Shown here: in pieces, positions 7,099 through 11,435 of the stretch | Position numbering within the stretch: position 1 is the first letter of the stretch | Layout: every line of letters starts with the position of its first letter | NCBI RefSeq assembly: GCF_938030685.1 | Contig: NZ_CALHHX010000184.1 | Span: forward strand, 1 to 11,435 | Direction: 5' to 3' | From: an uncultured Campylobacter sp. | GTDB taxonomy: Bacteria > Campylobacterota > Campylobacteria > Campylobacterales > Campylobacteraceae | DNA: 11,435 nt | The notes under the pieces: generated by a model | Database searches by the model: none | What the model saw: the letters and a program-made list of their open reading frames with translations, nothing else | Told to the model about the DNA's origin: nothing | Program-made: the position numbers and the translations under genes

Positions 7099-7905
7099 AC
7101 GATAGACGGGGTAAAAATTATCGACAGCGATGATGGATGCGATATATATTTGACTATCACAGAGCGATACAAGGACGGCGAAAATGTTGAAACGATATTG
7201 CAAGATGTTTTGGCGCAGGCGGAAAATTTCTGCACCGATGAGCTTTATAGCGAGATTTATTGGACGGCCCTAGCGTATTCGCTTTGGAAGATCGGATTTT
7301 TAAATGATGAAATTCGCGAAAAAGCCCTTGCCATCATAAAAGGCGGCGCAAGCCAGATGTGGAATAAAGTCTTTGACAGATCTCAAAAGAGCCGCCAAAA
7401 AGCGCTTGACAAATTGGCGCTTCAGCTAAAAAGCGAAAATCCAAGACCGCTTAAACGGCCCAAAATTTCGAAGCAAAAAACGCCCTGTTTCGAGGAGGGC
7501 GACGTTTTGTCTATCCAGATGCAGCAGGGATACGGCGTTTGTTTTGTCTCGGCGGTAGATCAAACGCCCAGGAAGCTCGAGTACCACCTAGCCTGCACCA
7601 GACTGCTGCAAAAAGAGCCACCTGGCATGGACGATTTTTTAAAAAGCAAGATCGCAGGCTCGAAAAACGGCGACTTCCTTAGAACGGACTGCTGGTTTAA
7701 TCATAAGGATTTAAAGGAGCTGCTGCCACATCTAAAAAAGATCGGTAAAGTAAAATTTACCCCGTTTAAATTGGGCGAATTATCTCCCGCGAAAGAATTG
7801 GAAGATTTTTATAATAAAATCACCGCAGATCCCAAAGTATGGGGCTTTAGGCTAATTGATACAGCCCGTTTCGTAGAGGCTGTGATCGAGGATATAAATG
7901 AATAA
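7096..7905 (+). CDS. Hypothetical two-part protein, 269 aa, possibly immunity-protein-like
   Basis: The start is supported by a consensus AAAGGAG (7084-7090) that overlaps the stop codon of the previous gene, implying translational coupling. No signal peptide or membrane segment. The N-terminal part (about 1-90) holds EIYWTALAYSLWKIGFLNDEIREKALAIIKGG, a helix pair I have seen in unannotated proteins associated with toxin-immunity loci. A Lys/Arg/Gln-rich linker (about 94-128) joins it to a C-terminal domain (about 130-269) that opens with FEEGDVLSIQMQQGYGVCFV, a beta pattern that loosely recalls Imm26-type immunity proteins, and ends with KVWGFRLIDTARFVEAVIEDINE. These resemblances are unconfirmed impressions. 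Its link with the membrane protein upstream suggests a joint role. It ends just before a repeat-rich convergent spacer. Confidence 0.82.
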   Translation: MTIDGVKIIDSDDGCDIYLTITERYKDGENVETILQDVLAQAENFCTDELYSEIYWTALAYSLWKIGFLNDEIREKALAIIKGGASQMWNKVFDRSQKSRQKALDKLALQLKSENPRPLKRPKISKQKTPCFEEGDVLSIQMQQGYGVCFVSAVDQTPRKLEYHLACTRLLQKEPPGMDDFLKSKIAGSKNGDFLRTDCWFNHKDLKELLPHLKKIGKVKFTPFKLGELSPAKELEDFYNKITADPKVWGFRLIDTARFVEAVIEDINE

Positions 7906-7911
7906 AAGCGT

Positions 7912-8000
7912 CGCGCGGTAAATTTTAAAATTTAACCCTGGCAAAATTTCATAAATTTAGCCCTTTGCAGCGAAATTTTTAAAATTTAACTCTCCGCGCG
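7912..8000. repeat. Convergent-gene spacer with an inverted repeat and three degenerate direct repeats
   Basis: CGCGCGG (7912-7918) followed by TAAATTTTAAAATTT is mirrored by AAATTTTTAAAATTTA and CCGCGCG (7994-8000), an imperfect inverted repeat of about 22 bases per arm around a 40-base centre. Within it AAATTTAACCCTGGCA (7928-7943), AAATTTAGCCCTTTGCA (7953-7969) and AAATTTAACTCTCCGC (7982-7997) are degenerate direct copies, 25 and 29 bases apart. The structure lies between the ends of two convergent genes and reaches into the minus-strand stop, so a bidirectional terminator role is plausible, though the T-runs are short. Confidence 0.45.
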
Positions 8001-8672
8001 CGCTTTGCTTTTTGAAATTTCATCGCTGCTTGCACTATTTAAAATTTCATCATTGCTTGCGGCGGCTCTCGCGAGCGATTTTTGAAATTCGTATTTGAAA
8101 TAAAACGTCCACGCAAGCGGACAGAGGATTATTAAAATGACGGCTACGACTTCGGCGGCTTGCGCATGAAATATTACAAATAAGGCACCTATATAGTTAA
8201 GAACATAAACAAAACCCCAAAATACCGCGTTTGAGCGGTCGTTTGATATCTCGGTTGCGGCCGAATAGATACAAATGCAAATTAGCGAGGCGATCAAAAA
8301 GGCCTCAAGGACGCCTAGTTTTTGGTAGTTTACGTCCGAAGAAAAATAACCCAGCGCGCAAGACGCTAAGATTATCGCGAGTAAAATTTTGCGTAAAATT
8401 TTAAGCGATTTGACTTCGGGCGAAGCATAGATTATATGCGTGCAAAGAGCTATAAAATAGGCACCTGCGACAAAATCGAAAAATATGTAATAAGCGAATT
8501 CTCCAAATACCCCCAAATCATAGCCGCTTACTAAAATTTTTTCATCTATGACATATAGCGTGCCGAATTTCGCCGCTAAAAACGCAACCGTAAGCAGGAT
8601 CGGATGTAGTAGCGCCCTGCCTGCAAGCAGATCCGCGCAAATGCGCTTCAGGAAATTTATCAATCTTTTCAC
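7986..8672 (-). CDS. Hypothetical six-helix integral membrane protein, 228 aa
   Basis: I do not recognise the family. Start is a GTG at 8670-8672, fixed by a consensus AAAGGAG (8679-8685) six bases upstream. The N-terminus is basic (MKRLINFLKRICADLLAGR), then about six membrane helices near residues 21-41, 56-82, 94-111, 119-138, 150-168 and 172-193. The remaining C-terminal tail of about 30 residues is hydrophilic and contains an evident tandem duplication: ASNDEILNS followed by ASSDEISKS (9-residue period). At DNA level two 19-base copies (8015-8033, 8042-8060) match at 17 positions, 27 bases apart. The tail ends inside the repeat-rich convergent spacer, so it may be a recent extension of the coding region. 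No neighbour on the same strand within 500 bases suggests a partner. Confidence 0.82.
   Translation of the reverse strand: MKRLINFLKRICADLLAGRALLHPILLTVAFLAAKFGTLYVIDEKILVSGYDLGVFGEFAYYIFFDFVAGAYFIALCTHIIYASPEVKSLKILRKILLAIILASCALGYFSSDVNYQKLGVLEAFLIASLICICIYSAATEISNDRSNAVFWGFVYVLNYIGALFVIFHAQAAEVVAVILIILCPLAWTFYFKYEFQKSLARAAASNDEILNSASSDEISKSKARAES
8015..8060. repeat. 27-base tandem duplication in the C-terminal tail of the membrane protein
   Basis: Two copies of AAATTTCATCRYTGCTTGC (8015-8033 and 8042-8060), 27 bases apart, 17 of 19 identical. The period is nine codons, so the reading frame is kept and the tail peptide is doubled. Confidence 0.7.
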
Positions 8673-9197
8673 GCTAGGCTCCTTTGAGATTTTGCCGCTT
8701 GCGGCGTCTTTCGTGAAATTTTCGCCGTTTGGTTTAAATTTGGTCTTAAATCGGGATAAATTTTAGCTTGAGAGCTTTTAAAAATCGCTTAGTGACAAAG
8801 GCGTAAATTTGCGCGATTGAGAGAGGGTCGCGTATTTTAAAATTTGCGCCGTTCAAATCATTTTCCTATCGCAAGCTGTTTTGCAAGCGAGTACATATTG
8901 CAAAAGGCGCAGATGAAATGGGACATCAACTAGCTTGTCTGTCCGCTCATAGCATTTAAAATTTTATTCGATTTTTAGTTGCACAGCCGGCTTATTCGCG
9001 GCGGGTTTGCGCACGGCGAGGTTTGTGTGCGGCTGCGGTATGGATTTGCACGCAGTAGGGTTTACGCAGCAGGCAGCGGGTGGATAAATTTTGGTCTAAA
9101 TCGTTAGCGCGGGTGCGCCCCGCTTCGCAGCGGATGCGAGGCAGGGCGTAAATCTTATAAATTATTTCGGCGGATCGCCTAGCTCAAAGCGTAAAAT
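8673..9197. other. Gene-free stretch with GC-rich hairpins
   Basis: I find no supportable gene. Open frames here are short or lack a start and ribosome-binding site. Visible structure: GCCGCTTGCGGC (8694-8705), a perfect 12-base palindrome shortly upstream of the ribosome-binding site of the minus-strand membrane gene; and two adjacent 5-bp hairpins, GCGGG/CCCGC (9109-9123) and TCGCA/TGCGA (9125-9139), in a GC-rich patch. CGCCC (9117-9121) could alternatively pair with GGGCG (9144-9148). GCGTAAA-A-TTTACGC (9190-9204) overlaps the stop of the small peptide gene. No T-run makes any of these a clear terminator. Confidence 0.4.
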
Positions 9198-9281
9198 TTA
9201 CGCACCTATAATCACAGCCGATAAAAGCCCCCATAAAATGGCTTCTATCGCTAACACTGAGTGAAGTACGGCCTTACTCAT
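9198..9281 (-). CDS. Small hydrophobic membrane peptide, 27 aa
   Basis: An ATG at 9279-9281 (minus) opens a 27-codon frame encoding MSKAVLHSVLAIEAILWGLL then SAVIIGA and TAA. It is preceded by a consensus AAAGGAG (9287-9293) at five bases spacing, the same signal used by the sure genes of this window. A TATAAT box lies about 80 bases upstream. The peptide is one hydrophobic helix (about residues 5-25) with Lys and His near the N-terminus, one Glu in the middle and an uncharged C-terminus: a typical single-pass small membrane protein. I do not recognise it as CydX, KdpF, or an AapA-type toxin. It could be a small accessory subunit, a regulatory peptide or a type I toxin. Good translation signals in an otherwise gene-free region are the main argument that it is real. 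Confidence 0.6.
   Translation of the reverse strand: MSKAVLHSVLAIEAILWGLLSAVIIGA
9207..9212 (+). promoter_or_regulatory. Possible antisense -10 box inside the 27-aa peptide gene
   Basis: TATAAT on the plus strand overlaps the last codons of the peptide gene. A transcript starting near 9219 would run opposite to the whole remaining coding sequence and its ribosome-binding site, then into a T-rich stretch at 9291-9312. The box may arise by chance from Val-Ile-Ile-Gly codons and no -35 is seen. Confidence 0.25.
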
Positions 9282-9286
9282 AGCTT

Positions 9287-9293
9287 CTCCTTT
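9287..9293 (-). promoter_or_regulatory. Consensus ribosome-binding site of the 27-aa peptide
   Basis: CTCCTTT on the plus strand reads AAAGGAG on the minus strand, five bases before the ATG. This is the main evidence that the short frame is translated. Confidence 0.65.
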
Positions 9294-9319
9294 GTTTTTA
9301 ATTTTATTATTTGCCAGAC

Positions 9320-9343
9320 TCGGGCTGTTAGAGGCGTGCCCGA
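9320..9343 (-). other. Hairpin in the leader of the 27-aa peptide gene
   Basis: TCGGGC (9320-9325) and GCCCGA (9338-9343) form a 6-bp, GC-rich stem with a 12-base loop, between the presumed transcription start and the ribosome-binding site. It is not followed by a T-run. It could stabilise the RNA or affect translation of the peptide; the function is inference. Confidence 0.35.
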
Positions 9344-9359
9344 TCGATCTATGAGCGGG

Positions 9360-9365
9360 ATTATA
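9360..9365 (-). promoter_or_regulatory. Candidate -10 box (TATAAT) for the 27-aa peptide gene
   Basis: The minus strand reads CTTATATAATCCC here, a perfect TATAAT. A transcript would begin near 9353 and carry a leader of about 70 bases before the small gene. The leader contains a TCGGGC/GCCCGA stem (9320-9325 with 9338-9343). Confidence 0.5.
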
Positions 9366-9393
9366 TAAGATGATTGTGTTCTTAATGTGTCTT

Positions 9394-9837
9394 TTAAAAT
9401 TTACGGCGAAATTTTTACCGCCTGTCGTAAAGTGCGAGCGAGCGGCGGCAGATTTCAGGCAAAATTCGGTCGTCTGCGTTAAGGCGCGGCAAATTTAAGC
9501 GAGCCTGCCGCTCGCCGTAATGCGCGGCAAAGTTATAAAGGGCGGCGAAGTCGCAGCGCGCGGTAAATTTAAAGCAAAATTCCGACCTCGTCGCGGCGCG
9601 CGAGGCGTCCGCGGCAAATCGATATAAAATTTAAAGCAGAATTTTTTGTGAATGCGGCGCGCGACACGCCCGTGCTTTTTTACGTCGTCAAAGCTTGCAT
9701 CATCAAAGGACAAGATTGCGTCGTCAGGACCCGTATCGTCAAGGCTTGCATCGGCGCGACTTGCGCCTGTGGGCGAAATTTTATGGCGGGCTACGAATTG
9801 CAAGACGCAGCTCATCCGCACCGTCTTGATTTGAAAT
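9394..9837. other. Gene-free, GC-rich stretch downstream of the histidine kinase
   Basis: No gene can be supported. The stretch holds two near-complete copies of AAATTTAAAGCRRAATT (9565-9581 and 9627-9643), with a third at 9834-9850 across the kinase stop codon. CGTCAARGCTTGCATC occurs at 9686-9701 and 9737-9752, 51 bases apart. Frames of up to about 130 codons exist on the minus strand, but they translate AAATTT words into Phe-Lys-Phe strings, have low-complexity Arg/Asp content, and overlap the kinase. The 51-base spacing keeps the frame (17 codons), so a decayed repeat gene is possible but unproven. Confidence 0.4.
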
Positions 9838-10890
9838 TTAAAGCGGAATTTTAACGCGCGCCTCGGTTCCGACGCCCGGTTCGCTTTCATATTCGATCTG
9901 TCCGCCTAAAAGACCCGCCGCCGTGCGTACGATGCTAAGCCCAAGCCCGCTGCCAAGCTCTTTGTGCGATTCTTCGCACTGATAAAATCGGTCAAAAATT
10001 TTATCCAGCTTCTCGCGCGCGATGCCGATGCCTTCGTCTTTTATGCTCACCTGTGCAAAGCCATCGCAAGCGCAGCAACAAACGAAAATTTTACCGCCCG
10101 GGCGCGAGTACTTAAGTGCGTTTTCGATCAAATTTCGCCAAATTTGATTTAGCAGCCCCGCGTTTGATCGCACGCTAAGCGGCGACAAATTTAGCTCAAA
10201 CTCGCGCTCTCCGTAGCTTTGGCTCAGCGATATGATGCATTGCCTAAGCTGCTCGTCGATACGCACCGTCTCATCTAGGCGCACCGCCGCGCCGCTATCG
10301 AGTCTCGTTAGCTTTAGCATGTCGGTGCAGAGCTTGCTTAAGCGGTTTGCTTCCGCGCCGATGGAGGCTGCGTATCGCACCGCGCGCTCCTCGCTCACGC
10401 CGCCCTCTATCATCTCGCTTAACGCGGCGATCGAGGAGATCGGCGTTTTCATCTCGTGCGAGACGTTTGAGACGAACTCCTTTTGTAGCTGCTCGTGCTT
10501 TTGCAGCTTCTGCGCCATTTTATTGACGTTTACTACAAGCTCGTCCAACTCGTGCATATAGAGGTAATCGGTGCGGTGCCTATGTATCTTGCGCTCGGCG
10601 CGCGCCTCAAAATCGCCGTTTGCGATCGCGGTGATCGCGTCTAATAGCCGCTTGATCGGGCGGAATAAAATTTTAAGTCCGAAGTAAAGCAGGGTAAAAT
10701 TTAGCGCCATCGTGATTAGACAGATGATCGCGCACAGCGCCACTCCGTCCCAAAAACCGCCGATCTTGCCGCCGATGCCTATGTAAAAAAGCATGCAAAC
10801 CGCAAAGCAGACGATGAAATTTATCACGCCGAATGCGAGCGAAGAGTAAAACGCGATGAAGCTTTTAAGGCTGATGAGGTATTTTTTCAC
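9838..10890 (-). CDS. Sensor histidine kinase of a two-component system
   Basis: A 350-residue HAMP-type sensor kinase that should autophosphorylate and pass phosphate to the adjacent OmpR-type regulator. Helices at about 11-38 and 49-73 enclose a periplasmic loop of only about ten residues, so the signal is probably sensed in or at the membrane. HAMP domain about 74-128. The H box SNVSHEMKTP places the phospho-acceptor at His145. N box IWRNLIENALKYS (Asn253/Asn257), G1 box DEGIGI (285-290), F box FDRFYQ (299-304), G2 box GSGLGLSI (313-320) are intact, so the kinase should be active. Start GTG at 10888-10890 overlaps the regulator's TGA by four bases (GTGA) and has AAGGAG upstream, implying coupling. 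Oddity: Cys-Cys-Cys-Ala-Cys at 271-275 in the ATPase domain. I cannot assign it to a named Campylobacter system. Confidence 0.94.
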   Translation of the reverse strand: MKKYLISLKSFIAFYSSLAFGVINFIVCFAVCMLFYIGIGGKIGGFWDGVALCAIICLITMALNFTLLYFGLKILFRPIKRLLDAITAIANGDFEARAERKIHRHRTDYLYMHELDELVVNVNKMAQKLQKHEQLQKEFVSNVSHEMKTPISSIAALSEMIEGGVSEERAVRYAASIGAEANRLSKLCTDMLKLTRLDSGAAVRLDETVRIDEQLRQCIISLSQSYGEREFELNLSPLSVRSNAGLLNQIWRNLIENALKYSRPGGKIFVCCCACDGFAQVSIKDEGIGIAREKLDKIFDRFYQCEESHKELGSGLGLSIVRTAAGLLGGQIEYESEPGVGTEARVKIPL

Positions 10891-11435
10891 GCTCGCTCCT
10901 TTTTTACGGCTTTGTAGCCGAGCCCGCGCACGGTGATTATCTCGAAATCTTTGGAGTTTTCGAATTTTGCCCGCAGCTTTTTGATGTGCGTATCGACGAC
11001 GCGCTCGTCGCTGTCCGTCTCATAGCCCCAAATTTCGCTCATTATCTCAAACCTTGTAAAAATTCTACCCGCGTAGCTTAGCAGTAGAAACAAAAGACGA
11101 AATTCCTTCGGCGCTAGGCTTATCCGCTCGCCCTCGGAGCGGACGCTGAGCGTATCGTAGTCAAGCTCGCTTTCGCCGATGAGAAGTCGCTTTTCGTTCG
11201 CGATCTTCGCGCGCCGCAGTAGCGCATGCACGCGCAGCACGAGCTCTTTTAAATTTATCGGCTTGCTCATATAATCGTCCGCGCCGCTTTTAAAACCCGT
11301 CTGCATATCCTCGATCTCGCTTTTTGCCGTTATAATCAGTATCGGCTGGCTCTTGCCGTCGCGCCTAACGTATCTACTAAGCTCAAAGCCGTCCATCTTA
11401 GGCATCATCACGTCCGAGATGATCAGATCGAAGTG
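10887..11435 (-). CDS. OmpR-family response regulator (N-terminus cut by window edge)
   Basis: The gene continues past the right edge; 182 codons are visible, missing roughly the first 45 residues. The visible receiver part contains the phospho-acceptor Asp in IISDVMMP (codon at 11412-11414), the conserved Thr in LIITAKS and Lys in SKPINL. The GTG at 11409-11411 lies just after the phospho-acceptor Asp and is not a real start. The C-terminal winged-helix DNA-binding domain has LAPKEFRLLFLLL, IFTRFEIMSEIWGYE, VVDTHIKKLRAKFE (recognition helix) and the closing VRGLGYKAV hairpin, all characteristic of OmpR/PhoB. It is the partner of the kinase, whose start it overlaps by four bases. Targets cannot be read from the window. 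Confidence 0.94.
   Translation of the reverse strand, partial: HFDLIISDVMMPKMDGFELSRYVRRDGKSQPILIITAKSEIEDMQTGFKSGADDYMSKPINLKELVLRVHALLRRAKIANEKRLLIGESELDYDTLSVRSEGERISLAPKEFRLLFLLLSYAGRIFTRFEIMSEIWGYETDSDERVVDTHIKKLRAKFENSKDFEIITVRGLGYKAVKKERA

Noticed and set aside
8820..8960. Short open frames near 8840-8955 on both strands (for example 22 codons on the minus strand)
   Set aside because: No ribosome-binding site and no recognisable product; the plus-strand frame has no proper start.
9495..9890. 131-codon minus-strand open frame downstream of the kinase
   Set aside because: It overlaps the kinase 3' end, encodes Phe-Lys-Phe strings from AAATTT words and low-complexity Arg/Asp stretches, and lacks a convincing ribosome-binding site.
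10232..10561. 109-codon plus-strand frame rich in Ser and Cys
   Set aside because: Antisense to the well-supported histidine kinase; composition is a mirror of its codons.
1..11435. CRISPR array, tRNA, rRNA or insertion sequence
   Set aside because: No regularly spaced long repeats, no cloverleaf-like sequence with CCA/T-loop signature, no transposase frame or terminal inverted repeats seen.

Overview
The window looks like a chromosomal segment of a fairly GC-rich Campylobacter (the C. gracilis, C. showae, C. rectus group is my best guess). The reasons are the very frequent AAATTT words, especially between genes, AAGGAG ribosome-binding sites, -10 boxes in T-rich DNA with no clear -35, and protein families typical of Campylobacterota. 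This assignment rests on sequence style and recalled families, not on a search. There are ten genes, two of them cut by the window edges. I see no rRNA, tRNA, insertion sequence or CRISPR array.

Left part (1-2573): a periplasmic ABC-transporter binding protein of the iron/siderophore/heme/nickel type (minus strand, C-terminus off the window) is transcribed divergently from a flotillin/SPFH membrane scaffold protein. About 160 bp with a promoter candidate on each side separates them. A 620-bp gene-free, repeat-rich spacer follows (2574-3195).

Middle part (3196-7905, all plus strand): a hypothetical protein of 225 aa, a TauE/SafE-type anion exporter, a hypothetical protein of about 543 aa, a very hydrophobic AT-rich membrane protein and a 269-aa hypothetical protein. 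The last four are packed tightly enough to be one operon (two-base gap between stop and next start at 6453/6456; a ribosome-binding site overlapping a stop codon at 7084). Several of these proteins look like orphan genes of the kind found in toxin-immunity cassettes, but this is only a hint. They meet a convergent six-helix membrane protein (7986-8672, minus) across an 80-bp spacer built from degenerate repeats.

Right part (8673-11435): about 1.2 kb without a long credible gene. It contains a convincing small gene for a 27-residue hydrophobic peptide (9198-9281, minus) with a consensus ribosome-binding site and a TATAAT box upstream. An oppositely directed TATAAT lies inside the coding sequence. 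Then comes a two-component system on the minus strand: an OmpR-type response regulator (start off the window) overlapping by four bases the start of a histidine kinase with almost no periplasmic loop.

Most worth a second look: the 27-aa peptide locus, the unknown gene cluster 4822-7905, the dense RAATTY/AAATTT content of the spacers, and a Cys-Cys-Cys-Ala-Cys cluster in the kinase ATPase domain.
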